Below the pieces are notes generated by a model. The model searched no databases. It was not told the origin of the DNA and worked only from the letters and a program-made list of their open reading frames with translations. 64,000 nucleotides of DNA, taken from Nonomuraea rubra (GTDB taxonomy: Bacteria; Actinomycetota; Actinomycetes; Streptosporangiales; Streptosporangiaceae). This document shows positions 8,598 to 16,558 of this stretch, in pieces. Each line of letters opens with the position of its first letter. Position 1 is the stretch's first letter. The DNA is taken from NCBI RefSeq assembly GCF_014207985.1, contig NZ_JACHMI010000001.1:6927001-6991000 (forward strand), given 5' to 3'. Both the position numbers and the translations under genes were made by a program.

Positions 8598-9686
8598 TCA
8601 CGACGGCCACCAGGGGCTGCGTTTCCGTACAGCGGCCTGGGCGGTGGATACGAGGCCGTTGAAGGTCTTGCCTGGATACCACGGCATCGTGGCGAGTTCA
8701 TCGAAGCCGGGAATCGTCTCCATGTGACGTACCATGCGGTCCCGGGTCTCGGCGTCGGGCAGCTCACCACGCATGGCGGCAACGTTCTCGGCCAGGTGGG
8801 CGGGGTTCGTGGTGGCGGGGAGGGCGCAGGTGACGGCCGGATTCGAAATCACCCACTTCAGGAAATACTGCGACCAGGTGTCCATGCCAAGCTCCCTGGC
8901 GAAGTCCGGCACCTGATGGTTTTCCACGATCTTGTGCAGCCTCGCCTTCTCCAGCGGCATGTTGACCAGCACGGCGACCCCCCGGTCGGCCGCCGCGCGG
9001 ATCACGCGTTCCTCGGCGGCGCGGGTGTGGATGGAGTAGTGCACCTGTACGAAGTCGACCTCCGCCCGCTCCACCCAGCTCGCCAGCACGCCGAAGTAGG
9101 TGGGCTCGTGATGGGTCACTCCGAGGTACCGGATGCGGCCCTCCTTCTTCCAGGCGTGCAGCAGCGGGATGATCACGTCCACGTTGGTCAGGCTGTGACA
9201 CTGCATGAGGTCCACCGGCTTGTCCAGCGACAGGCGCTTGACGGTGCGGCGCAGGCTGTCGGCGGCGTGACCGTCGTCCCAGAGGTGATCGCCCGTGGCC
9301 CAGATCTTGTTGGCCAGGAACATCCGGTCATTGATCCGCATCTCGGAGGCGAAGTCGCCGAGGTTCACCTCCGACCTGCCGTACAGCGGCGAGACGTCGA
9401 ACACCCTGCCGCCCTCCTGCCAGTGGCGCCGCGCCACCTCACGGATGCGCTCCCGTCCTCGGTCCGACACGGTGTCGAACGTCATGAACGTGCCCAGCCC
9501 GATCGCCGGAAGCCGCTCACGGGTGCCCGGGATCGTTCGGGTGATCACATCGTCAGGCACGGTCCGCGCCGGGATCGGGGCCGAGGCGTGGACCGCCTCG
9601 GCAGGCAGCACACCCGCCGCCGCGCCCAGCCCGCCGGCCGTGATCACTTGCCGCCGAGTCGGCGACCACTCCCGCTTGTCGCGCAT
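8598..9686 (-). CDS. Tat-exported aldo/keto reductase
   Basis: NADPH-type aldo/keto reductase of 362 residues. It opens with a twin-arginine signal (SPTRRQVITAGGLGAAAG), so it is probably exported folded with its cofactor. The barrel domain starts near residue 60 with LPAIGLGTFMTFD. The usual catalytic Asp and Tyr appear in RVFDVSPLYGRSEVNLG, and the conserved His region in LDKPVDLMQCHS. The late motif LPATTNPAHLAENVAA matches the nucleotide-binding end of the family. The ATG at 9686 is preceded by GAGAGG about nine bases away. It is divergent from a LysR gene across a 112-bp gap, a common regulator-target arrangement. The substrate is unknown. Confidence 0.9.
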   Translation of the reverse strand: MRDKREWSPTRRQVITAGGLGAAAGVLPAEAVHASAPIPARTVPDDVITRTIPGTRERLPAIGLGTFMTFDTVSDRGRERIREVARRHWQEGGRVFDVSPLYGRSEVNLGDFASEMRINDRMFLANKIWATGDHLWDDGHAADSLRRTVKRLSLDKPVDLMQCHSLTNVDVIIPLLHAWKKEGRIRYLGVTHHEPTYFGVLASWVERAEVDFVQVHYSIHTRAAEERVIRAAADRGVAVLVNMPLEKARLHKIVENHQVPDFARELGMDTWSQYFLKWVISNPAVTCALPATTNPAHLAENVAAMRGELPDAETRDRMVRHMETIPGFDELATMPWYPGKTFNGLVSTAQAAVRKRSPWWPS

Positions 9687-9798
9687 GCCAAGACGCCTCT
9701 CTTGCCGATCATCCGGGGATTCGCACCCATGCTCCCCCGGCGAACCGCCGCATGGCCAAGTCCGGTTGGGACCGGCGACATACCTTGGAGGCATGTCA

Positions 9799-10719
9799 GT
9801 GGATCTGCGGCTCATGCGCTACGTGATCACCGTCGCCGACGCCGGCGGTTTCGAAGCCGCCGCCGAACGACTCCACATGACCCAGCCACCGCTCAGCCGC
9901 CAGATCCGGGAGCTGGAGCGTGAACTGGGCGTCCGCTTGTTCCACCGCCGTCCGACCCGGCTCACCGAGGCCGGGCAGGTGTTCGTGGACGGGGCCCGCG
10001 GGGTGCTGGCCGACGCCGAACGGGTGGTCGAGACCACCCGGCAGGCCGCCGACCTCCACCGCGGCGTCGTACGAGTCGGCTACACCGTCACGACCGCCTT
10101 CGAGGAGATGCCGAAGCTGTTCACCGCCATGCGCGCCCGCCATCCCGGCATCCACCTGCACGCCCGCGAGGGCTGGGACGTCGAGCTCACGGACGAGGCC
10201 TCCGCCGGCGATCTGGACGTACTGCTGGGCAGGCATCTGCCGACGCCCGCCGGCTTCCGCTTCGAGACCCTGCGCAGGGAGGATTTCGTCGTGATGGTCA
10301 GCACCGATCACCGGCTGGCGGGTCGCGAGAGCGTAAGCCTGCGCGACCTGCGCGGCGAGACGTTGCGCTTCTTCCCCCGGCGGTACGCTCCCCGCTATCA
10401 CGACGCGGTGCTCGCCGCGCTGAGCAGCACGGGTGAGACCTTCGAGGTCTGGGAGAACCCCCTGCCCGGCCTGCGCAACCTCAACGTCAACCTGCGCACC
10501 GACGGCTTCATGCTGCTGCCCCGCTCCCTCGGCAGGCAGCTCCCGGGTGGCATCGCGTACCTGACGGTCACGGACGTACTGCCCTCCATCGAGCTGCGGC
10601 TCTTCTGGCGACCAGACGGAGGGCCCGCGGTGACCGCCTTCTGTCAGACGGCACGCAGGCTCGCCCGCCGCGAGGGCTGGCGCGAAGGCCGGCAGACAGG
10701 CGACGCTCTCCGGAGTTAG
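9799..10719 (+). CDS. LysR-family transcriptional regulator
   Basis: 306 residues with an N-terminal winged helix-turn-helix (DLRLMRYVITVADAGGFEAA and MTQPPLSRQIRELERELGV, residues 1-60) and a two-lobed effector-binding domain (about 90-295). The start is taken as GTG at 9799 because GGAGG at 9787-9791 has ideal seven-base spacing; the ATG at 9793 would lie only one base from it. The gene is divergent from the exported aldo/keto reductase and probably controls it, responding to an unknown small molecule. Confidence 0.9.
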   Translation: MDLRLMRYVITVADAGGFEAAAERLHMTQPPLSRQIRELERELGVRLFHRRPTRLTEAGQVFVDGARGVLADAERVVETTRQAADLHRGVVRVGYTVTTAFEEMPKLFTAMRARHPGIHLHAREGWDVELTDEASAGDLDVLLGRHLPTPAGFRFETLRREDFVVMVSTDHRLAGRESVSLRDLRGETLRFFPRRYAPRYHDAVLAALSSTGETFEVWENPLPGLRNLNVNLRTDGFMLLPRSLGRQLPGGIAYLTVTDVLPSIELRLFWRPDGGPAVTAFCQTARRLARREGWREGRQTGDALRS

Positions 10720-10837
10720 CCTGCCCCGGACGCCCCCGCTGTCCACGAGGCCGCCGCAGCGGTCTGACCACCACGTCGAAGCGGAGCAAGCTCACCACTC
10801 CACGGTCTGCCCGGAGCCCGGATCCGTAGCACGTAGC

Positions 10838-11878
10838 TCACGGTCGTGCCGCCTTCCTGCGGCGGACGAGCTTGCTTCGGCGCACCGCCTCGGCGCGGCG
10901 GGCCGCCTCGTTGCGGTGGGCCGCCGTGATGGCCAGGGCCGCCGCCAGCGCGGTCATGACGGCCGTCGCCGCGAGCGCGGTCCAGGTGGCCGCGTCGGGG
11001 TGGATCAGCGACTGGCCGCGCAGTGCCTGCCAGGCGGTGATGGTGAACAGCGCGCCGTAGCCCAGGATGACGACCCCGGTGAGCTGGGCGCGTACGCGTT
11101 CGTGACGTAGCAGGCCGATCCGGGTCGCGAGGGCGGTGAGAACCAGCACCGTGAGCACGAACACCTGGATGGAGTGCAGGCCGATGAAGTGCGGGACGCG
11201 CAGGTCGCCGCCTGTGGTGCTCCAGTTCGTGATCGGCATGCCGCCGCCGTCCGGTGCCCCGACCCCGTGTCCGCCCACCAGCGGGACCGGATCGCCGTAG
11301 GCGTCCGCGACCGTGCGGGGCCCGGCCGACGAGGTCCACCCGGTGATGAAGGACGCCAGCGCCATGCCGAGGACAGCCAGCCCGACCCCGGCACGCAGGG
11401 CCCAGGTGAGTGCCGCATCACCGATGCGCTGGAACAGCAGCATGACGGCGACGGTCAGGCTCGCCCCGAACAGCCCGAACACACCGGTGGAGAAGACCTG
11501 CTGCCCGATCTGGTTGAACGTGTCGGTGCCGGCGTTGAAGTGGCTGAAGGTGCCGCGGGCGGCCTGCACCGCGATGAAACCGACGTCGATCAGCCCGGCG
11601 ACGGCGAAGACCGTTCCGACGGTCCACATCGTGCGCCGCGCCCGGCGCAGTTTCGGGATCAGCCAGGCGAGCGTCGCGCCGTACATGACGAACGACACGC
11701 CGAACTTCAGCGGCTTGGCCCAGATCGACTCTTGCAGGAGCTCGCGGCCGTCGGCGAAGAGACCGACGCACGCGACGACGACCAATGCGGACATGGCGGC
11801 CACCATGATCGTGAGCGGCCGGTGCCACGACCGTACTTCGGCATGCGAGAGGGACAACCGGCTCCCCAACTGGTTCAT
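10838..11878 (-). CDS. Polytopic membrane protein of unknown function
   Basis: 346 residues with about eight hydrophobic segments, starting with PLTIMVAAMSALVVVACVGL and including FGVSFVMYGATLAWLIPKLR and VFVLTVLVLTALATRIGLL. The C-terminus is strongly basic (RRAEAVRRSKLVRRRK), so it probably faces the cytoplasm. The start is set at ATG 11878, which has GAAGG close upstream; a second in-frame ATG at 11896 lacks a ribosome site. It is divergent from the GntR-TetR regulator at 12068, with two sets of repeats in between, so it is the likely target of that regulator. No known transporter motif was recognised. Confidence 0.8.
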   Translation of the reverse strand: MNQLGSRLSLSHAEVRSWHRPLTIMVAAMSALVVVACVGLFADGRELLQESIWAKPLKFGVSFVMYGATLAWLIPKLRRARRTMWTVGTVFAVAGLIDVGFIAVQAARGTFSHFNAGTDTFNQIGQQVFSTGVFGLFGASLTVAVMLLFQRIGDAALTWALRAGVGLAVLGMALASFITGWTSSAGPRTVADAYGDPVPLVGGHGVGAPDGGGMPITNWSTTGGDLRVPHFIGLHSIQVFVLTVLVLTALATRIGLLRHERVRAQLTGVVILGYGALFTITAWQALRGQSLIHPDAATWTALAATAVMTALAAALAITAAHRNEAARRAEAVRRSKLVRRRKAARP

Positions 11879-11902
11879 GCGGCCTTCACCGACCATGCAT
11901 GA

Positions 11903-11933
11903 ATGCGTACGGTGTATCAGATGTCATGCGTAC
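11903..11933. promoter_or_regulatory. Direct repeat ATGCGTAC, possible operator
   Basis: ATGCGTAC occurs at 11903-11910 and again at 11926-11933, 23 bp apart (about two helical turns), directly upstream of the membrane protein gene that starts at 11878. The spacing and position suggest a regulator or promoter-proximal site. No binding protein is proven; the divergent GntR-TetR regulator is the obvious candidate. Confidence 0.4.
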
Positions 11934-11993
11934 ATCGTATTTCCGCCTCGTGCCGGAAGCACGGAATTCCCGCTCATCTGCGCCATAAAGTGC

Positions 11994-12019
11994 ACTAGTG
12001 TGCTGGCTAATGAACTAGT
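11994..12019. promoter_or_regulatory. Two ACTAGT sites upstream of GntR-TetR regulator
   Basis: The 6-bp palindrome ACTAGT occurs at 11994-11999 and 12014-12019, 20 bp apart, in an AT-richer stretch before the regulator gene at 12068. Two equal sites two helical turns apart suit an autoregulatory operator for a dimeric regulator. This is inference from position and symmetry. Confidence 0.45.
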
Positions 12020-12067
12020 ACATTGAAGGCAAGCGCGCGACAACCGTCAGAGGATGGGAAGGCACTC

Positions 12068-13075
12068 ATGACCTCGGCCACGCAACGTCCGGATCCGCCC
12101 TACCGGCGCATCGTCGCGGAGTTCCGTACCCGGATTCTGGCCGGCGAGCTGCGGCCAGGCGATCGGGTGCCGTCCATCCGGCAGATCGCGCAGCGATGGG
12201 GTGTCGCGGTCGCGACCGCGACCAAGGTCGTGGCGGCCCTGCGTGACGAGGGGCTGGTCGAGGCGAAGGTCGGCGCCGGTACGGTGGTCAGCGCACGCGC
12301 GAGCCGGGAGGAGCGGCCGGTCGGTCCGGCTGTGCCTCCGGCGGCGCGGCAGGCCGGTGTCCCCAAGGGCTCGCTGAACCGCAGGCACGTCCTGCGCACC
12401 GCCATCGCGATCGCCGACGCCGAAGGGCTCGGCGCGGTGTCCATGCGGCGGCTCGCGGCCGAGCTCGGCGCGGGCCCGATGTCGCTGTATCGGCACGTCA
12501 CGGGCAAGGACGAACTGGTGACGCAGATGGCCGACGAGGTCTTCGGCGAAGCGGAGCTGCCCGTCCCGGGGCCGGAGGGGTGGCGGGCCAAGCTGGAACT
12601 GGTCGCCCGCCTGCAATGGGAGCTGTCGCGGCGACACCTCTGGCTGCCCAGGGCCGTCTCGTTCACCCGCCCCTTGCTGGTGCCCAACATGATGGCCCAT
12701 ACCGAGTGGACCCTGCGCGCGCTCGACGAGCTCGAGTTGCCCCTGGAGACGCGGGTCCGGGAGGCGCTCACGCTGCCCGCGCTGGTCCACACCGTGGCGC
12801 TGTCGATGGCGGAGGAGTCCGAAGCCGAGCAGGAGACCGGTGTGACGCTCGACGGGTGGTGGCTGATCCAGCGCAAGCGGGCCGACGAACTCCTCAGCAC
12901 CGGGCAGTTCCCGCTCCTGGCCATGCTTCCCCAGGAGACGGTGTCGGACCTGGACGGGATGTTCGACTACATCCTGGCACGCCATCTCGACGGGTTCGCC
13001 GTCATGCTGAGCAGGGATGCGGCTCGTCCTGGGTGCGGCCAGGTCCCGGAAACGGGTCCTGGCCGGCTCCCCTGA
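12068..13075 (+). CDS. Regulator with GntR DNA-binding N-terminus and TetR-type C-terminus
   Basis: 335 residues carrying two DNA-binding type modules. Residues about 8-75 are a GntR winged helix (YRRIVAEFRTRILAGELRPG and VPSIRQIAQRWGVAVATAT). Residues about 105-160 are a TetR helix-turn-helix (LRTAIAIADAEGLGAVSMRR and ELGAGPMSLYRHVTGKDELV), followed by a TetR ligand-binding domain with a C-terminal region like that of tetracycline-repressor relatives. The ATG at 12068 has GGGAAGG six bases upstream. This composite architecture is known in actinomycetes, but which module binds DNA is not obvious. It is divergent from the membrane protein gene at 10838-11878, its probable target. Confidence 0.88.
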   Translation: MTSATQRPDPPYRRIVAEFRTRILAGELRPGDRVPSIRQIAQRWGVAVATATKVVAALRDEGLVEAKVGAGTVVSARASREERPVGPAVPPAARQAGVPKGSLNRRHVLRTAIAIADAEGLGAVSMRRLAAELGAGPMSLYRHVTGKDELVTQMADEVFGEAELPVPGPEGWRAKLELVARLQWELSRRHLWLPRAVSFTRPLLVPNMMAHTEWTLRALDELELPLETRVREALTLPALVHTVALSMAEESEAEQETGVTLDGWWLIQRKRADELLSTGQFPLLAMLPQETVSDLDGMFDYILARHLDGFAVMLSRDAARPGCGQVPETGPGRLP

Positions 13076-13174
13076 CCTCTCATGAGAGCCCGCCGGAATG
13101 CGTAGTCTCCCGGTTCGGTATCCAGGGGTACGTTCTCCACCGCCCACCCCCACCACGCCTCCCAGGTCGTGTTT

Positions 13175-13189
13175 GTGTCGTTACGACAC
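13175..13189. promoter_or_regulatory. Short inverted repeat upstream of lipoprotein gene
   Basis: GTGTCG-TTA-CGACAC is a perfect 6-3-6 inverted repeat 57 bp before the lipoprotein gene at 13246. It could be an operator or a weak hairpin. Nothing in the sequence decides between these. Confidence 0.3.
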
Positions 13190-13245
13190 GAAATCCCCCC
13201 TGCTTATCGGACTGTTCTCCCGTAACGCGCGGGGCCTGAACGCAG

Positions 13246-13662
13246 ATGACCGTGTGGGCGAAGGGGGTGCGCGTGGGGTGGTCGCGGGCGATGACTCTCA
13301 TGACGGCGGGCGCGTTAGCGATGCTCGCCGGAACGGCCGGATGCGGTGATGCCGAATCGCCGTCGGCCACGGTCACCGTGACCGCGTCCCCATCACCCGA
13401 TGGCGAGACCTCTCCATCGAGGCGTCCCAAGCGGTCCAACCGGGTGCGTACGCCGCCTCCGTGCCCGACCGGGGGCGGAGACCCGGTGTCGGTTCCGTGC
13501 CCGTCGGTGCGGCGATCCCGCAGTGCGAGCCCCACCATCACCGTTCCGCAGCCGTCGACGACACCGCCGGTGGATTCACCCTCCCCCTCGGTGAGCGATT
13601 CCGCGCCGGTATCGGACGGGACCGCGTCCGAGCCGGTACCGGAAGCGACCACGTCGCCATGA
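13246..13662 (+). CDS. Pro/Ser/Thr-rich lipoprotein, function unknown
   Basis: 138 residues. A signal peptide with a basic start ends at the lipobox TAGC (Cys near residue 33). The rest is low-complexity, rich in Pro, Ser, Thr and acidic residues (for example SASPTITVPQPSTTPPVDSP), with a Cys pair in PPCPTGGGDPVSVPCP. Such a chain would be an extended cell-surface linker with no folded domain. The ATG at 13246 has a poor ribosome site, and a start further inside (near MTLMTAG) is possible. Its stop overlaps the next gene's ATG (ATGA), so the two are probably co-translated. Confidence 0.65.
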   Translation: MTVWAKGVRVGWSRAMTLMTAGALAMLAGTAGCGDAESPSATVTVTASPSPDGETSPSRRPKRSNRVRTPPPCPTGGGDPVSVPCPSVRRSRSASPTITVPQPSTTPPVDSPSPSVSDSAPVSDGTASEPVPEATTSP

Positions 13663-14570
13663 CAGCCGATCTGTCCGAACCCGAGCAAGCCCGATCCGAG
13701 CAGCACCGGTCCGAACCGCCCCGGCCCCTCGACGCGGTGGGGCTGATCACCCTGCTGCTCGCCACGTCAGGGGCCGTCCTCATCTACATGGGCTGGGCCT
13801 ACCTGGACGGCTACCTGCGGCCCTTCTCCCTCAAGCCGACCGATCTGAACTACAGTCCCGACGAGTACGCGCTGTACGGGCTCAACCTGTTCTCCCCGGC
13901 GTTCCTGCCGTGGATGGCGGCGCTGGCGCTGCTCCTGGCCGCAGCCACGCACCGCGCGACCCTGCTGCCACGCCTCCCCTCACGACTGCGCGCCCTCGGC
14001 GCCGCCGCCCGTTCGCGGCGCGTCGTACGCGTGGTGGGCAACAGCGCCATCTCCGGCGCCGTCATCACATCCGCCGCCCTGGCCCTGGCGATGGCCGCCC
14101 TGCACCTGCTGACCGTCAACACCTACCTGCTGCTTGCTCTGGTCATCGTCGGGCCGCTGCTGCTCACCTGGCCGTCACGCGGCACCCCGCTGGGCCGCGT
14201 CGCCTTCGCCGCGGCCGCCACCGTCTCGATCTTCTGCCTGCTGTGGACGGCAGCTCTGTACGCGGCCGAACGCGGTGCGCGCTCGGCCGCGACGGTCATC
14301 GACACCCTCGACGACCGCCCTCAGGTGGCCCTCTACACCGAGGACACCCTGGCCCTCAACGCTCTCAACGTCGAGCACCAGCCCTTCGCCCAAGGCAGGT
14401 ACAAGCACCGCTACCTGGGCCTGCGCCTGCTGATCGTCCGCGGCGACACCTACTACCTGATTCCCGCCACCACCTCCGCCGAATGGGCCGCCGGGTTCGG
14501 CCGGACCTTCGTCGTCAAGGAAGAGGACGACATCCGCCTGGAGATCCTGCCGGGCACCCGTCCAGCCTGA
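13659..14570 (+). CDS. Membrane protein of unknown function
   Basis: 303 residues with about four to five membrane segments: GLITLLLATSGAVLIYMGWA near the start, FLPWMAALALLLAAATH, VITSAALALAMAALHLLTVN and VAFAAAATVSIFCLLWTAAL. The C-terminal ~90 residues are soluble and contain YKHRYLGLRLLIVRGDTYYL and FVVKEEDDIRLEILPG, a small beta-rich domain. The start is fixed by the 4-bp ATGA overlap with the lipoprotein gene. I do not recognise the family. The coupling suggests that a surface lipoprotein and a membrane protein work together. Confidence 0.75.
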   Translation: MTADLSEPEQARSEQHRSEPPRPLDAVGLITLLLATSGAVLIYMGWAYLDGYLRPFSLKPTDLNYSPDEYALYGLNLFSPAFLPWMAALALLLAAATHRATLLPRLPSRLRALGAAARSRRVVRVVGNSAISGAVITSAALALAMAALHLLTVNTYLLLALVIVGPLLLTWPSRGTPLGRVAFAAAATVSIFCLLWTAALYAAERGARSAATVIDTLDDRPQVALYTEDTLALNALNVEHQPFAQGRYKHRYLGLRLLIVRGDTYYLIPATTSAEWAAGFGRTFVVKEEDDIRLEILPGTRPA

Positions 14571-14635
14571 TCACGCCCACACCACCAGGATGATCAACGC
14601 CGGCGATGTCACCGGTCTCGAACCGAGGCTTGTGC

Positions 14636-14650
14636 CTGACGCGACGTCAG
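14636..14650. promoter_or_regulatory. Inverted repeat before MerR gene, possible operator
   Basis: CTGACG-CGA-CGTCAG is a perfect 6-3-6 inverted repeat ending 18 bp before the GTG chosen for the MerR regulator. MerR proteins bind dyads between -35 and -10, usually at their own promoter, so this is a plausible autoregulatory site. The position also argues that the gene starts at 14668 and not at the earlier in-frame ATG. Confidence 0.45.
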
Positions 14651-14667
14651 CATCTACCTTCGGCGAG

Positions 14668-15357
14668 GTGGACGTACGAACCTGGAAGATCGGCGACCTC
14701 GCGGCCGCCACGGGCGTGACCGTCCGGACCCTGCGCCATTTCGACCAGATCGGCCTGCTGTGCCCCGCCCAGCGGTCTGCTGCGGGGCATCGCGTCTACA
14801 CCAGCGACGACGTGCGCAGGCTCTACCAGATCCTGGCGCTGCGAGAGCTGCGCCTGCCTCTCGGCGGGATCGCCGACGCGTTGAACGGCGCCGATCTCCA
14901 GGCGACGATCCAGACCCAGCTCAGGCTGGTCGAACGCCGGCTTGCCAGCCAGCACGCCCTGCGCCGTCGGCTGCTCGGCATCGTCGAAACGCTGCGGAAG
15001 GCACAGCGACCATCGATCGACCAGCTCATCGCGATCATGGAGGCCACGATGCAAGCCCGGCACTTCACCCCCGGACAGCTCACCCAGTTCCAAGCTCGGC
15101 ACCGGGAGCTCGGTCACGAGGGTTTCGCGCACCGGCTGAGCGGACTCAGGGACCTGTCGGCGGAGGCCGGCGTGCATGCCGAGCGTGGTACCGAGGCGGT
15201 GGTGGAGCTGGTGAACGGCGACAGGAGTGCTCTGGCCGCCCTGTACGACAAGATCGGCACCAAGGGCACCGAGGCGGCTACGAAGGGGGTTCTCAGTGCT
15301 TCCGCGTGGGACTACCTCAAGAGAGCCTTCGCCGCCGGCTTCCCAGGCCCCGCGTGA
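14668..15357 (+). CDS. MerR-family transcriptional regulator
   Basis: 229 residues. The N-terminal winged helix reads WKIGDLAAATGVTVRTLRHF and RVYTSDDVRRLYQILALREL, and a coiled-coil dimer helix follows (about residues 75-120, LRLVERRLASQHALRRRLL). The C-terminal half has a TipAS-like character, with HRELGHEGFAHRLSGL and a helical end. The start is GTG at 14668, just before the winged helix; an in-frame ATG at 14590 would add 26 residues unlike the family. The ligand is unknown, and no target gene is adjacent apart from the weak region downstream. Confidence 0.87.
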   Translation: MDVRTWKIGDLAAATGVTVRTLRHFDQIGLLCPAQRSAAGHRVYTSDDVRRLYQILALRELRLPLGGIADALNGADLQATIQTQLRLVERRLASQHALRRRLLGIVETLRKAQRPSIDQLIAIMEATMQARHFTPGQLTQFQARHRELGHEGFAHRLSGLRDLSAEAGVHAERGTEAVVELVNGDRSALAALYDKIGTKGTEAATKGVLSASAWDYLKRAFAAGFPGPA

Positions 15358-15717
15358 ACCACGCTGAACGCGCTCAGCACCAGGGCATCCGTGGAGGTGG
15401 CGCCATGCCCATCCGCCCTAAGAACGCCGTCCAGTTGCCCGCACCCGCGCGTCCATTGACGTGACCCGGACGGCCATACGGCCATCAGAGCACTGGGCCA
15501 CAGGGAGGCCCGCCAGGCCAGCACTAAAGAAACTTGTCGCGGTGTCGCGCCGGCGTCCGTGTCAGCGCGGCGACGGCCCGGTGTCAGCGCTTGCGGCGAT
15601 GGTTGACGCCATGAACAGAGCCGACACAACCGTCTTCGCCCCAGGGACGGCGGACTCGCTCACGAACAGCGATCAGGCCGCCCCCACTCAAGATTCCGGC
15701 CCACCTCCCCACTATCC
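15358..15717. other. Intergenic, no gene recognised
   Basis: About 360 bp follow the MerR stop. Open frames here have no ribosome site, no family signature and unlikely residue composition. I see no RNA gene, terminator hairpin or mobile element. The stretch ends at the tandem operator-like repeat at 15718. Confidence 0.5.
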
Positions 15718-15763
15718 GGTGTTGCTAAGTACCGGTAGTCGGTGTTACTTTGTACCGGTAGTC
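15718..15763. promoter_or_regulatory. Tandem 23-bp direct repeat, probable PadR-type operator
   Basis: Two abutting 23-bp copies (15718-15740 and 15741-15763) differ at three positions and share the core GTACCGGTAGTC, which contains the palindrome TACCGGTA. They lie 34 bp before the DUF1048-type gene. The second copy contains TACTTTGT, which also occurs in the site upstream of the PadR gene at 22907-23233. No PadR gene remains next to this copy, so the operator appears orphaned. Its role is inferred from position and from the DUF1048/ABC gene order. Confidence 0.55.
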
Positions 15764-15796
15764 AGCACCACCAAGTAGCTGGACGGAGGGCGCTCC

Positions 15797-15991
15797 ATGG
15801 GCTCGAACGAGCCGCGCAGCCGCCTGCAGCAGGCACTGGAACTCGTCACCGGATCCCTGGAGGACAAGAAACGCTGGCGCACCTACAAGGCCCGGGTCAA
15901 GGCGCTGCCGGAGAACTACCGCAGACGCGAGCGCGAGCGCTTCACCAGCGCCATCACCCGCGCCGCGCAACACGACAGGACACAGCAATGA
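15797..15991 (+). CDS. Short DUF1048-family protein
   Basis: 64 residues. The middle, EDKKRWRTYKARVKALPENY, matches the conserved opening of DUF1048 proteins (compare EGKRQWRAHVARVKALPPDY in the protein at 22226-22552). Family members are usually about 110 residues; this one stops after a basic tail, so it is short at the C-terminus. The ATG at 15797 has GGAGGG seven bases upstream. Its TGA overlaps the ATG of the broken ABC ATPase gene. DUF1048 proteins are commonly encoded with PadR regulators and ABC exporters; their biochemical role is unknown. Confidence 0.65.
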   Translation: MGSNEPRSRLQQALELVTGSLEDKKRWRTYKARVKALPENYRRRERERFTSAITRAAQHDRTQQ

Positions 15992-16455
15992 CCCCACCCC
16001 AGATGGCCATCCAGGTGCACGGCCTGGAGAAGTCCTACCAGAACCTGCACGTGCTACGCGGCGTGACCTTCGAGGTGGCGCCCGGCAGCATCTTCGCCCT
16101 GCTCGGCTCCAACGGCGCCGGCAAGACCACCGCCGTGAAGATCCTCGCCACGCTGCTCAAACCGGACGCCGGCACCGCCCGCGTCAACGGCTTCGACGTG
16201 AGCACCCACTCCTCGAACGTGCGCGAGTCGATCAGCCTGACCGGCCAGTTCGCCGCCGTGGACGACATCCTCACCGGCCGCGAGAACCTGATCCTGGTCG
16301 CCCGGCTACGCCACCTGAACAACCCCGGCCAGATCGCCGACGACCTGCTCGCCCGCTTCTCCCTCACCGACGCCGGCGGCCGCAAGGTCGCCACCTACTC
16401 CGGCGGCATGCGCCGCCGCCTGGACATCGCGATGACCTGATCGGCCACCCGCCGG
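15988..16455 (+). pseudogene. Truncated ABC exporter ATPase (DrrA-type)
   Basis: The frame from ATG 15988 encodes a normal DrrA-like N-terminus with Walker A GSNGAGKTT and the signature region YSGGMRRRLDIAMT, then hits TGA at 16438-16440. If one C is restored before that TGA the frame continues as LIGHPP, the expected family sequence, so a base was lost there. Only 15 bases later the sequence jumps to the end of the permease gene. Walker B, the H-loop and the C-terminal half are missing, so the product cannot hydrolyse ATP. A 150-residue stub may still be translated. Confidence 0.85.
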
Positions 16456-16549
16456 CACCGACATCTGGATCGCCCTCGGCTGGTGCGCCGGCATCCTCGC
16501 CGTCGCCTACGCCTTCGCCATGACCACCTACCGCCGCAAGATCTCCTAA
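16454..16549 (+). pseudogene. 3' tail of ABC-2 type permease gene
   Basis: Only the last 31 codons of an exporter permease remain: a final membrane helix (DIWIALGWCAGILAVAYAFA) and the basic end TTYRRKIS, then TAA. It is joined to the truncated ATPase by a deletion of roughly the size of half an ATPase gene plus most of a permease gene (inferred from family lengths). Its end overlaps the ribosome site of the P450 gene. Confidence 0.8.
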
Positions 16550-16558
16550 GGAGCCCTC

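Noticed and set aside
15461..15778. Possible 105-residue protein after the MerR gene
   Set aside because: No ribosome site, no hydrophobic or conserved pattern, and its end overlaps the tandem operator repeat.
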